Assembly (NCBI GenBank): GCA_005884765.1
Contig: VAZV01000155.1
Location: 1-64,000, forward strand
Length of the DNA: 64,000 bases
Direction of reading: 5' to 3'
From: Alphaproteobacteria bacterium
GTDB taxonomy: Bacteria; Pseudomonadota; Alphaproteobacteria; Rhizobiales; Xanthobacteraceae
In this document: positions 43,270 to 52,088 of the stretch, in pieces
Layout: each line of letters begins with the position of its first letter
How positions within the stretch are numbered: position 1 is the first letter of the stretch
Translations under genes and position numbers: made by a program
The notes under the pieces: generated by a model
Database searches by the model: none
The model's input: the letters and a program-made list of their open reading frames with translations, nothing else
What the model was told of the DNA's origin: nothing

Positions 43270-44029
43270 ATGGTTTGGCATAAAGCAATCGGCAACGGCC
43301 CGACAAAGGTCGTGGTCATACATGGCTGGTTCTGGGATCACCGTGTGTTCACGCCGATCTTCGATTGCCTCGATACCACGCGCTACACCTACGCCTTCAT
43401 CGATATCCGCGGTTACGGCAACTCCCGCGATGTTTCCGGCGCCTACACCATCGGCGAAGTAGCCGCCGATGCGATTGCGCTCGCCGACGCGCTCGGATGG
43501 CACGAGTTTCATGTCGCAGGCCACTCCATGGGAGGCAAGGCTGCGCAGAAGGTGGCGATGGACGCGCCCGCGCGCGTTCGCTCGGTCGTAGCAGTCACCC
43601 CGGTGCCAGCTTCGGCCTTGCCGTTCGATGACGCGGTGTTCGGATTTTTTTGCGGCAGCCTGCGAGCAGGACGCAACCGCGATGGCGCTGATGGGCGACT
43701 CCGTGGGCAACCGCGTTTCCAAGGCATGGCTGGAATTGATGCTGCGGCGGGCGCGCGACACGGCGAAGCTGGAAGCCTTCAAGAGCTATATGCGCTCCTT
43801 CATCAGGGATGACTTTGCGGCCGATGCCCATAAGGTCAAGGCGGCGATGCTCGTGCTGTACGGCGAGTTCGACAATGGCATCAGCGAAGACTTGGTGCGC
43901 GCTGTCTATCCCGGACTCTATCCGCATGCCCTGATCGAGAAGATCGGCAACTCGGGCCACTATCCGATGCAGGAGACCCCGATCTATTTTGCAACCCGGC
44001 TCGAGGCCTTTATTTCGCAGTTGGCATAG
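43270..44029 (+). pseudogene. Alpha/beta hydrolase, single-base frameshift
   Basis: The two frames together encode a 252-residue alpha/beta hydrolase: VVVIHGWFWDHRVFTPIFDC with the oxyanion region, nucleophile elbow VAGHSMGGKAAQKVA (Ser in GHSMGG), Asp in [13 protein letters not shown], and His in [13 protein letters not shown]. One extra G near 43641 (TTCGGATTTTTTTGC where TTCGATTTTTTTGC is expected) breaks the frame. Removing it gives [20 protein letters not shown] and a whole number of codons. The gene may be freshly inactivated, or the base miscalled. It follows the CMD-family gene by 117 bp. Confidence 0.85.
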
Positions 44030-44100
44030 ACACAACAGAGCATCTTCGGGTGTCTGGTGTTGCTTCGGCCAGATCCCGTTCAGTGACGTAGCAGCATCAT

Positions 44101-44229
44101 TCAGCCGCCGAAGGCTTCATCGCGCAAATGCGCGTCCGCAATCTGCGCCTCGTGATAGTGCGTGATGGTCATGAACCAAACGAGGCTGAAGAACAGCGAC
44201 CATGCTGTGTCCCAATAGATCCAGTTCAT
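44101..44229 (-). CDS. 42-residue single-helix membrane microprotein
   Basis: The reading frame starts MNWIYWDTAWSLFFSLVWFM, continues TITHYHEAQIADAHLRDEAF and ends GG. GAGGAAATC gives a strong ribosome binding site 4 bases before the ATG. The first 22 residues are aromatic and hydrophobic, predicting one membrane helix with the N-terminus outside or in the membrane interface; the C-terminal half is acidic with three His (HYH and H34), possibly metal-binding. The strong start signal and the hydrophobic-then-hydrophilic design argue it is real. I do not recognise a family. Confidence 0.65.
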   Translation of the reverse strand: MNWIYWDTAWSLFFSLVWFMTITHYHEAQIADAHLRDEAFGG

Positions 44230-44517
44230 GTGATTTCCTCGCCGAAAAGGCCGTCGAGAACCGCAAGCTTACCAGAAATTCGCGTTCTCTTGGTGAAGAA
44301 GGAGGCATCGATAACGACGCTTGGACCACAAAGTTCATTTTGCGCTGCGGTATCGGCAAAAACGTGCGCAGGGAATCTCAGACGGCGGCCCGGCTGCCAG
44401 CGCTCCGCCGTGCGCATTTGCCTACCGCGATTGCGCCGCGGATCTCCTCGCGGCAGCCGGAAAATGGGCGTCGAGCGGCCACGATCTCGCCAATAAGCGG
44501 AACTCACAATCGCCAGC

Positions 44518-44916
44518 ATGAGTATCCGTGTTGTGTTCATGCTTTCGGCGCTGCCCCTGTTTGCAGCCAGCCAGGGTGCCTCCGCGGCGGGTACATTCGA
44601 GGACCTCTGGCTCACGCGCATCAAGCCGCCGCCCTATGGCGGGCTCGCCTCGGAGTTCGACGACACCGTCGCGTCCGACGGCAAGCGGCTGCATCCCTAT
44701 CGCGACCTGGTCTGCGCCCACATGCTTGAACCGCTTGGCCAGCGACTTCGCGTCACCAATGTTGCCAACGGCAAATCCGTGATCTGTACCGTGGCAGACA
44801 AGGGACCGAACCGCCGATTTTGGCCGCGACGCGAGATTGATCTGACCCCGCCTGCATCAAAAGCGATCGGCTGCGACGGCATGTGCAACGTAAGCCTTGA
44901 GCGGGTGGCACCGTGA
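44518..44916 (+). CDS. Exported RlpA-like double-psi beta-barrel protein
   Basis: This 132-residue protein has a signal peptide (MSIRVVFMLSALPLFAASQG ... SAA). The body carries GLASEFDDTVASDGKRLHPY and LGQRLRVTNVANGKSVICTV followed by ADKGPNRRFWPRREIDLTP, the RlpA-type DPBB core including the conserved Asp in CTVADKGP. RlpA proteins are septal murein hydrolases or structural cell-wall proteins; this one lacks the SPOR domain. Four cysteines may form disulfides. Divergent from the microprotein gene at 44101. Confidence 0.82.
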   Translation: MSIRVVFMLSALPLFAASQGASAAGTFEDLWLTRIKPPPYGGLASEFDDTVASDGKRLHPYRDLVCAHMLEPLGQRLRVTNVANGKSVICTVADKGPNRRFWPRREIDLTPPASKAIGCDGMCNVSLERVAP

Positions 44917-44929
44917 AATTCGGTTGCGC

Positions 44930-45370
44930 TCACGCCGTCATCGGCGGCTGATCCGGCTTGATCGCCTGCGGGCGGCCCCGATCGTCGATCGAGACATAGG
45001 TGAAATTGCCGTCGGTCACCAGGATCGACCGCATCTCCTTGCGCCGCAGCACCCAGGCCTCGAGGTGGACCGTGATCGAAGTCTTCCCGATCCGCACCAG
45101 GTTGGCGTGCACGGAAACCAGATCGCCGACGAACACGGGCTTCCTGAAATTCATCGCCTCGATCGCCACCGTCACCGTGCGCGATTTCGCGATCTTGGAG
45201 GCGAACACGCCGCCGCCGATATCCATCTGACTCAAGAGCCAGCCGCCGAAAATGTCGCCGTTGGCGTTGGTGTCGGCCGGCATCGCCAGGGTGCGGATGC
45301 AGAGATCGCCGCACGGCTCGGTCTCGGTATTCAGCGGGGCGTGCACATGCGCATCGGTCGTGTCTGTCAC
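44930..45370 (-). CDS. Acyl-CoA thioesterase (YciA-type hotdog fold)
   Basis: This 146-residue hotdog protein hydrolyses acyl-CoA. Motifs: GDLCIRTLAMPADTNANGDI with FGGWLLSQMD (catalytic Asn/Asp region), AKSRTVTVAIEAMNFRKPVF and VGDLVSVHANLVRIGKTSIT. Its start overlaps the 3' end of the hydratase/dehydrogenase gene by four bases, so it is last in the beta-oxidation operon, presumably recycling CoA. Confidence 0.9.
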   Translation of the reverse strand: MTDTTDAHVHAPLNTETEPCGDLCIRTLAMPADTNANGDIFGGWLLSQMDIGGGVFASKIAKSRTVTVAIEAMNFRKPVFVGDLVSVHANLVRIGKTSITVHLEAWVLRRKEMRSILVTDGNFTYVSIDDRGRPQAIKPDQPPMTA

Positions 45371-47460
45371 TTGAAATTCTCCCAGCCGGCATCGGGCGTG
45401 AACCGGCCGCCGAATTTTTCCGCCAGCGCCCGCAACGCTGACACCACATTGTCAGCCCCGCGGGTGCGCGCGTAATTCAGCGGGCCGCCGCGAAACGGCG
45501 CGTAACCGGTGCCGAAGATCATGGCGCCGTCGACCAAATCGGCGTTGTCGACGATGCCTTCGCGCAAGCACGCGACACAGACATTCGACATCGGCAGGAT
45601 CAGCCGGTCAGTCATTTCCGGCGATGGCGGCGTCGAAGCCGGGCCCGGCGTCTTGTCAGGCTTGCCGTCGCGCCAAACGTAAAACCCCTTTCCGGTCTTG
45701 CGGCCGAGCTCGCCGTTCGCAACCTTTTCGCGCAACCAGGCGGGCGTTGGCGGGAGAGCATCGCCGAATTTCGAGCGCAGCATGTCACCGACGTCGAGGC
45801 AGATATCGAGGCCGACCTGGTCGGCGAGCTCAATGGGGCCCATCGGCATGCCGAAATTTTCCGCCGCCGCATCGATGACGCGTTTGTCGATCTTCTCGTC
45901 GAGCAGCACCATCGCTTCGAGCATGTAAGGCGTCAGCGCGCGGTTGACGAGAAAGCCCGGCGAACTCTTGACCGGCAACGGCAATCGGTCGATGGCGCCG
46001 ACAAAGGCGAGCGCCTCCTTCAACAGTTGCGGATCGTTGCTGTCATGACTGACCACCTCGACCAGCTGCAGCCGCGACACCGGATTGAAGAAATGCAAGC
46101 CCAACAGCCGCTCCGGCTTTTGCACGCCGGTGCGCAAATCCTGCAACGGAATGCTCGAAGTGTTGGTGGCGAGGATCGCGCCGGATTTCATCTTCGGCTC
46201 GAGCAAGGCATAGACCTTCTGCTTCAGTTCCAGCTTTTCCGGCACCGCCTCGATGATCAGATCGGCGTTGCGCACGCCCTCGCCTTCCATGTCCGGGATC
46301 AGCCGGTCCAGCGCATCGCGGACATCGGTCGGTTTGCGGATGATCTTGCCGAACAACTCAGCGGCGCGCTTCATCGCGCCCGCGATCGGCTCCGCCTTCA
46401 TGTCGGCAAGCGTGACGCGCATGCCCTGATTGGCGCACCAGGCGGCGATGTCGCCTCCCATGGCGCCGGCGCCGATGACGTGCACATGCCCGATCCTGTT
46501 GCCGCCGCCAGCGAGCTTCTTCATCTGCTCGCGCAGGAAGAACACGCGGATCAGGTTCTGCGCCGTCGGCGTCACCACTAGTTTTCCGAACGAGATTTTT
46601 TCGGCCCTCAGCATCGCAGGCTTGTCGCCGCCGTGCTTTTCCCAGAGGTCGATCAGCGCGTAAGGCGCGGGGTAATGTTCATGCGGCGCGGCTTTGTCCG
46701 CCTCGCGGCGCATCCGCGACGCCAGAAATCCCCGCACCGGGCCGGCATTGAGGATGTTGTTCACGAGCCCGGGGCGTGCGCGGGCGAGCCGGCCGAAGAT
46801 CGCGTCCTTTGCGGCGTTGAGGACATGGCGCTCCTGGGTCACGGCATCGACCAGCCCGAGCGCCTTGGCGCGCCGCGCGTCGATGGTCCGCCCCGTGAGC
46901 ATCAACGTCATCGCCTGCACCGGATTGATCAGTTGCGTGAAGCGCGCGGGGCCGCCGAGGCCCGGATGCAGGCCGAGCATCACTTCCGGGAAGCCGAAGC
47001 GTGCACCGTCGATCGCGATGCGCGACTGGCAGGCGAGCGCGACTTCAAGGCCGCCGCCGAGGCAGAAGCCGTGAATCACCGCGACGCTCGGAACGCGCAT
47101 CGCCTCGAGCCGATCGATCACCGCATGCGCGCGGCCGATCGCCGTCTCGGCCGGGCCAGAATCGCTGGCGCCGCGGAATTCGTTGACGTCGGCGCCGGCG
47201 ATGAATCCGGATTTTTTCGCGGAACGGATCACCAGGCCTGCCGGCCGCTCGGTTTCGAGCGCGGCCAGAACCTTGTCGAGTTCCTCGATGACTTCGGCGG
47301 ACAGCGTGTTGGCGCTGGCGCCGTCGCGATCGAACAACAGCCAGGCGACGCCGTCGCCATCACGCGTGAGCTTGAAATGGCGATAGGGTCCACCCGGCTC
47401 AGGCTTCGGGCCAAGCGCGAGCACGCGGTCGGCGAGAACGTCCATGATCCTCGAATCCAT
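45367..47460 (-). CDS. fadJ: Bifunctional enoyl-CoA hydratase / 3-hydroxyacyl-CoA dehydrogenase (FadJ-like)
   Basis: This 697-residue fusion carries out two steps of beta-oxidation. The N-terminal crotonase domain (residues about 15-200) has the oxyanion hole IRSAKKSGFIAGADVNEF and GFCLGGGLEVALACQSRIAI. The C-terminal Rossmann and helical domains (from about 320) have VHVIGAGAMGGDIAAWCANQ, the NTSSIPLQDL region and HFFNPVSRLQLVEVV with the catalytic His, plus SPGFLVNRALTPYMLEAM. The start at 47460 (MDSRIMDVLADRV) follows the thiolase stop by two bases. The symbol is by analogy. Confidence 0.9.
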   Translation of the reverse strand: MDSRIMDVLADRVLALGPKPEPGGPYRHFKLTRDGDGVAWLLFDRDGASANTLSAEVIEELDKVLAALETERPAGLVIRSAKKSGFIAGADVNEFRGASDSGPAETAIGRAHAVIDRLEAMRVPSVAVIHGFCLGGGLEVALACQSRIAIDGARFGFPEVMLGLHPGLGGPARFTQLINPVQAMTLMLTGRTIDARRAKALGLVDAVTQERHVLNAAKDAIFGRLARARPGLVNNILNAGPVRGFLASRMRREADKAAPHEHYPAPYALIDLWEKHGGDKPAMLRAEKISFGKLVVTPTAQNLIRVFFLREQMKKLAGGGNRIGHVHVIGAGAMGGDIAAWCANQGMRVTLADMKAEPIAGAMKRAAELFGKIIRKPTDVRDALDRLIPDMEGEGVRNADLIIEAVPEKLELKQKVYALLEPKMKSGAILATNTSSIPLQDLRTGVQKPERLLGLHFFNPVSRLQLVEVVSHDSNDPQLLKEALAFVGAIDRLPLPVKSSPGFLVNRALTPYMLEAMVLLDEKIDKRVIDAAAENFGMPMGPIELADQVGLDICLDVGDMLRSKFGDALPPTPAWLREKVANGELGRKTGKGFYVWRDGKPDKTPGPASTPPSPEMTDRLILPMSNVCVACLREGIVDNADLVDGAMIFGTGYAPFRGGPLNYARTRGADNVVSALRALAEKFGGRFTPDAGWENFK

Positions 47461-47462
47461 GA

Positions 47463-48746
47463 TCACACCGTCTCTATCAACATCGCGCCGCCCAGCCCGC
47501 CGCCGATACATTCGGTGGCGACGCCACGCCTGGCGCCGAGCCGCTTCATCGCATTGACAAGATGCAGCACGATCCGATTGCCAGAGGTGCCGACGGGATG
47601 GCCGAGGCTGATCGCGCCGCCGTCGATGTTGAGTTTCGCGTGGTCGATCTGCCCGGCGGCGCGGTCGAGGCCCAAAATCTCGCGGCAGAATTTTTCGTCA
47701 TTCCAGGCGGCGAGACAACCGAGCACCTGCGTCGCAAAGGCCTCGTTCAATTCCCAGGTTTCGACGTCCTGCAAGGTGAGACTATTGCGCTTGAGAAGCG
47801 CGGTCGCCGACAATACCGGACCGAGCCCCATGATGGAGGGATCGAGCGCCGACCATTGGCTGTCGAGGATGACGGCCTTTGGCTTCAATCCATGTTTCGC
47901 CACCGCATCTTCCGACGCAAGGATCACCCAGGAGGCGCCGTCGGTAATCTGCGAGGAATTGCCGGCCGTGACCTGTCCCCAGGGACGCTCGAACACCGGC
48001 TTCAGTTTTGCCAGCGTCTCCGGCGTCGAGTCCGGCCGCACGCCGTCGTCGTGGTCAAAGAAACTACCATCGCGCGAAAACGCGGTCTCGACCTCGCCCT
48101 TGAGGAAACCTTGCGACTGCGCGTTGGCGAGCCGCTTGTGGCTTTCGGCCGCATAGGCGTCCGATTGCGCACGCGTGATGCCGAACAGGTGCCCGACTAC
48201 TTCGGCGGTCTGACCCATGTTCAATTCAGTGATCGGATCAGTCAGCCCGCGCTCAAGCCCGATGATCGGCTTGAAGTAGGCCGGGCGCGCTTTCAGCGCG
48301 GCCATGATCTTGGCGCCGATACCCTTGGCGCCGGCGAGCCCCGCAAACCAGCGCACGCCCCGCGCCGGCCAGACCAGCGGCGCGTAGCTTAAGGCTTCCG
48401 CTCCGCCTGCGAGGATCAGGTCGGAGACGCCCTCGCGGATATAGCGATAGCCGGTATCGATCGATTGCATGCCCGAGCCGCAATTGATCTGCATCGTGAA
48501 GGCGACCATCGCCTCGCCCATGCCGAGCCGCAGCGCCGCTACGCGCGCCGGATTCATCTCGTCGGCGATGACGTTGACGCAGCCGAGGATCACCTGGTCG
48601 AACGCGGTGGGCGCGAAGGGCTGCCGTGCCAGGAGCGGCCGGCCACATTGCACGGCCAGGTCGACCGGGGTGAACGGGCCGGGACCCGAGCGCGCCTTCA
48701 GGAACGGCGTCCGGCTGCCGTCGACAATGAAAACCGGTCGCGCCAT
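47463..48746 (-). CDS. fadI: Acetyl-CoA C-acyltransferase (thiolase, FadI-like)
   Basis: This 427-residue thiolase completes each beta-oxidation round by cleaving 3-ketoacyl-CoA. The nucleophilic Cys is in MQINCGSGMQSIDTGYRYIR, the catalytic His in ELNEAFATQV and ISLGHPVGTSGNRIVLHLVN, and the second Cys in VATECIGGGLGGAML. It is translationally coupled to the genes on both sides (a one-base overlap with the acyl-CoA dehydrogenase upstream, a two-base gap to the hydratase downstream). The symbol is by analogy to the E. coli fadIJ pair. Confidence 0.92.
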   Translation of the reverse strand: MARPVFIVDGSRTPFLKARSGPGPFTPVDLAVQCGRPLLARQPFAPTAFDQVILGCVNVIADEMNPARVAALRLGMGEAMVAFTMQINCGSGMQSIDTGYRYIREGVSDLILAGGAEALSYAPLVWPARGVRWFAGLAGAKGIGAKIMAALKARPAYFKPIIGLERGLTDPITELNMGQTAEVVGHLFGITRAQSDAYAAESHKRLANAQSQGFLKGEVETAFSRDGSFFDHDDGVRPDSTPETLAKLKPVFERPWGQVTAGNSSQITDGASWVILASEDAVAKHGLKPKAVILDSQWSALDPSIMGLGPVLSATALLKRNSLTLQDVETWELNEAFATQVLGCLAAWNDEKFCREILGLDRAAGQIDHAKLNIDGGAISLGHPVGTSGNRIVLHLVNAMKRLGARRGVATECIGGGLGGAMLIETV

Positions 48747-51016
48747 CAGCTCGCAGCCCTCTGCTCACCAATCTCCTGGAAGAACTGATGCACGGTGTCC
48801 GGCTTCTTGTAAATCGGCGACAGCGCCTCCGGCGCGAAATCATCGACCTCGATCACCTTGGCGACGGCAGCGTGCGCCGCCGCGAGCTGATCGCCCTCGG
48901 CCGAAGTTATGACGCCTTTCTTCACGGCCTCCTGCGCATCGTGGATATGGGCGGCGCGCATTCTCTTTGCGGTATCTTCACTGCCGGCCACCAGCAAAAA
49001 TGCCTTTTCCAGCCGCGCGAGGCCGCGATCGTCGTCGACATGCGACAGATCCGGCGTCAGGCGGTCGCGTGCCGCCCCCGGCTCCAGCAGGAGCTGAGCG
49101 CATTGGTGCACGATAAGATCGGACGGACCGAGGCGTCGCGCACCGAACGGCTGGATCAGGAATTTCAGCACCACCGCGACAACCCGGTTCGGCAGGTTCG
49201 CCAATATTTCCGCAAAGCGGGTCTCGATGGTCTTGAAGCCCTGCGCCATGCACCATTCGAGCGCGGCCAAGTCGGCCTGCTGCCGGCCCTCGTCCTGCCA
49301 GCGTTTCAGCGCCGCGGAAAGCAGATAGAGTTCGGAGAGGATGTCGCCGAACCGCGCCGACAGCATCTCCTTGCGCTTCAGCGCGCCGCCCAGTGTGAGC
49401 AGCGCCATGTCGGCGCACAGCGCGAAGGCAGAAGAGTAACGGGAGAGCTGGCGATAGAATTTGGTCGCGTCTCCCGCGTCGGGCGCGGGCGCAAACATCC
49501 CGCCGCTCCAGCTCCGCCCCCAGGCGTGGAACAGCGTGGTGATGCTATGGACGACATGTTTCCAGAATGCCGTGTCGAAGGCATCGAGGCCGCGCGCACG
49601 GTCGTCATCGCCGAGCGCGTTCATCTCTTCGAGCAGATAAGGATGCGCGCGGATCGCGCCCTGCCCGAACACGATCAGATTGCGGGTCAGGATGTTGGCG
49701 CCTTCCACCGTGATGCAGACCGGCACCGAGCGATACAGACTGCCCATATAATTCTGCGGGCCGTCGATCACGGCCTTACCGCCGTGGATATCCATTGCAT
49801 CGTCGATCGCGGTCCGCATCCGCTCGGTCGCCTGCAATTTCATGATGCCGGAGATGACGGCCGGATGATGGCCCTGATTGAGCGCGGCGCAGGTCAATCG
49901 CCGCGCGGCGTCGAGGAGATAGGCTGTCGCCGCGATGCGCGCGAGCGGCTCCTCGATGCCCTCGAATTTGCTGATGGAGATGCCGAATTGTTCGCGGATG
50001 CGGGCATAGGCGCCGGTGGTGCGTGCGGCGAAGGCGGCGCCCGCGGCCGACAGCGAGGGCAACGAAATGCCGCGGCCGGCGGCGAGCGCCGTCATCAGCA
50101 TTTTCCAGCCCTCACCCAGCCGCGCTTGCCCGCCGATGATGTAGTCGAGCGGAATGAACACGTCGTGGCCCCAGTTCGGGCCGTTCTGGAACACCTGCAT
50201 CGCCGGTAGATGGCGGTGGCCGATCTGGACGCCGGGAAGATGGGTTGGAAGCAGCGCGACCGTGATGCCGAGGTCTTCCTGTTGACCGACCAGATGATCC
50301 GGATCGTAGGCCTTGAAGGCCAGGCCCAACAGCGTCGCGACCGGTCCGAGCGTGATGTAGCGCTTGTGCCAGTTCAGCTTGAGCCCGAGCACCTCGCGTC
50401 CTTCAAAATTGCCTTTGCAGATGACGCCAGTATCGATCATCGAGGCGGCATCGGAGCCGGCTTCGGGGCTGGTGAGGCCGAAGCAGGGGATGTCTTGGCC
50501 GGAAGCCAAGCGCGGTAGCCAGCGCTGTTGCTGCTCGCTGGTGCCGAACCGCATCAACAACTCGCCGGGCCCGAGCGAATTCGGCACCATGACCGTGACG
50601 GCGGCCGTGAGCGAGCGCGTGGAAAGCTTGCGCACCACTTCGGAATGCGCATACGGCGAGAAGCCGAGCCCGCCATATTCCTTGGGGATGATCATGCCGA
50701 AGAATTTTTGGCGCTTGATGAAGTCCCAAGCCTCGGGGGGCAGGTCGCGCCATTCCCAATTGATCTTCCAGTCGTCGAGCATCGCGCAGAGCTCGTCGAC
50801 CGGGCCGTTGAGGAAGGCTTGTTCATCTGCCGTCAGCGTCGCCGGCGCATACGCAAGCAATTTCGACCAGTCGGGATTGCCGGTAAAGAGATCGGCATCC
50901 CACCAGATGTCACCGGCCTCCAGTGCCTCGCGCTCGGTATCCGACATCGACGGCAATACGCCGCGTGCCCAGGAAAAGATCGGCTTGGTGATGAAGTCGC
51001 GGCGGAAGGAGCTCAT
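48746..51016 (-). CDS. fadE: Acyl-CoA dehydrogenase (FadE-like, long form)
   Basis: This 756-residue flavoenzyme starts beta-oxidation. It has the long FadE architecture: an N-terminal extension (residues about 1-60), the ACAD core with GMIIPKEYGGLGFSPYAHSE, PGELLMRFGTSEQQQRWLP, CFGLTSPEAGSDAASM and DIHGGKAVIDGPQNYMGSLY, and a C-terminal DUF1974 domain. The start at 51016 (MSSFRRDFITKPIF) is chosen because the frame up to 51163 reads a dispersed repeat. It heads the operon, and the promoter must lie within or beyond that repeat. Confidence 0.9.
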   Translation of the reverse strand: MSSFRRDFITKPIFSWARGVLPSMSDTEREALEAGDIWWDADLFTGNPDWSKLLAYAPATLTADEQAFLNGPVDELCAMLDDWKINWEWRDLPPEAWDFIKRQKFFGMIIPKEYGGLGFSPYAHSEVVRKLSTRSLTAAVTVMVPNSLGPGELLMRFGTSEQQQRWLPRLASGQDIPCFGLTSPEAGSDAASMIDTGVICKGNFEGREVLGLKLNWHKRYITLGPVATLLGLAFKAYDPDHLVGQQEDLGITVALLPTHLPGVQIGHRHLPAMQVFQNGPNWGHDVFIPLDYIIGGQARLGEGWKMLMTALAAGRGISLPSLSAAGAAFAARTTGAYARIREQFGISISKFEGIEEPLARIAATAYLLDAARRLTCAALNQGHHPAVISGIMKLQATERMRTAIDDAMDIHGGKAVIDGPQNYMGSLYRSVPVCITVEGANILTRNLIVFGQGAIRAHPYLLEEMNALGDDDRARGLDAFDTAFWKHVVHSITTLFHAWGRSWSGGMFAPAPDAGDATKFYRQLSRYSSAFALCADMALLTLGGALKRKEMLSARFGDILSELYLLSAALKRWQDEGRQQADLAALEWCMAQGFKTIETRFAEILANLPNRVVAVVLKFLIQPFGARRLGPSDLIVHQCAQLLLEPGAARDRLTPDLSHVDDDRGLARLEKAFLLVAGSEDTAKRMRAAHIHDAQEAVKKGVITSAEGDQLAAAHAAVAKVIEVDDFAPEALSPIYKKPDTVHQFFQEIGEQRAAS

Positions 51017-51066
51017 GGCGATGTCCTCATGATGGGCTGGCGGCGCTATATGGCGGCCACTACTCT

Positions 51067-51222
51067 CGTCATTGCCGGGCTTGCCTGACTTCGCTAAAGC
51101 CTCGGCGCGCCAATACTGTACAGCCCGGCGAAGCCTTGGCGTAGTCGGGACGCGGCGATCCATCTACTTCGCGGGATTCTATTTGAAGTCCGATGGATAC
51201 GCGGGTCAAGCCCGCTATGACG
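51067..51222. repeat. Dispersed palindromic repeat upstream of fadE
   Basis: CGTCATTGCCGGGCTTG at one edge and CGGGTCAAGCCCGCTATGACGG at the other are inverted. The middle contains AATACTGTACAGCCCGGCGA. It resembles families A to C in its edges but is a different subtype. Its position puts it in the promoter region of the beta-oxidation operon. Confidence 0.7.
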
Positions 51223-51304
51223 GCCGAACGTGTTGAAGCGTAACGCTTTTGTTAACCTCCCCGCAAGACCGGGGCGAGGGAGAGCGGCGCGAGGGAAGAG
51301 AGAA

Positions 51305-51937
51305 TCAATCCGGCCGCACCATCTCGAACATGTTTTCGGGTCTAATTTCGAAATAATCGCCCTTGCGCCCCGCTCGCACGATCGGGTGCGCGAGCCCGGT
51401 CTGGTACACGCCATCCCTGATCATGGCCTTGTCGATATGGACGGCGACCACCTCGCCCAGCGTGAGCCAGGCCTGCGCCTTTGCACCATCGGCGCCCTGC
51501 AACTGAATGATCTGCGTCAGCCTGCATTCAAAGGACACCGGGCTTTCCGCGACCCTGGGCACATTGACGAGCCTGCCCGGCACCGGGGTCAGTCCCGCGA
51601 GCTGGAATTCGCTGACGTCGCGCGCAACGTGCGCCGCGGTCGCGTTCATCTGCCGGGCGAGATCCATGGTCGCGAGATTCCAGATGAACTCTTTCGTCTC
51701 CTGGATGTTGGCGACGCTGTCTTTCCAGGAAGTCGAGGAGAAGCCGATGATCGGCGGCACGTAGCAGAAGCCGTTGAAGAAGCTATAGGGCGCGAGATTG
51801 ACATTGCCGTTGGCGCCGCGTGACGAAATCCAGCCGATCGGGCGCGGCGCGACGATGGCGTTGAACGGATCGTGCCTGGGGCCGTGGCCGTTCTTCGGTT
51901 CGTAATAATGCAGGTCTTTTGCAGTTGATGGGCTCAC
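51305..51937 (-). CDS. Flavin reductase family protein (FMN-binding split barrel)
   Basis: This 210-residue protein has the flavin reductase-like domain: FNAIVAPRPIGWISSRGANG, NLAPYSFFNGFCYVPPIIGF, WNLATMDLARQMNATAAHVA, LVNVPRVAESPVSFECRLTQ and LGEVVAVHIDKAMIRDGVYQ. Members reduce FMN for monooxygenases or bind flavin. The neighbourhood (a lone gene between fadE and a TetR gene) does not reveal the partner. The start at 51937 is the only suitable one. Confidence 0.9.
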   Translation of the reverse strand: MSPSTAKDLHYYEPKNGHGPRHDPFNAIVAPRPIGWISSRGANGNVNLAPYSFFNGFCYVPPIIGFSSTSWKDSVANIQETKEFIWNLATMDLARQMNATAAHVARDVSEFQLAGLTPVPGRLVNVPRVAESPVSFECRLTQIIQLQGADGAKAQAWLTLGEVVAVHIDKAMIRDGVYQTGLAHPIVRAGRKGDYFEIRPENMFEMVRPD

Positions 51938-51962
51938 GCGGTTATCTTCCTCGCTGCTCCCC

Positions 51963-52081
51963 CGTCATTGCGAGGAGCCAACGGGTCGCGCAAACGCGCG
52001 CCCGATGACAGGCTCCGCGACGAAGCAATCCATAATTCCAGCGTGGGATTATATGGATTGCTTCGCTGCGCTCGCACTGAC
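51963..52081. repeat. Dispersed palindromic repeat (family A, copy 3)
   Basis: CGTCATTGCGAGGAGCCAAC through GACGAAGCAATCCATAATT is mirrored by ATATGGATTGCTTCG ... CTCGCACTGACGG. It contains the same GGGTCGCGCAAACGCGCGCC palindromic patch as copy 1. It fills the gap between the flavin reductase and tetR genes. Confidence 0.85.
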
Positions 52082-52088
52082 GGAAGGC

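Noticed and set aside
46633..48156. 507-codon open frame antisense to the fadIJ-like genes
   Set aside because: It spans two genes on the other strand and has no protein family character.
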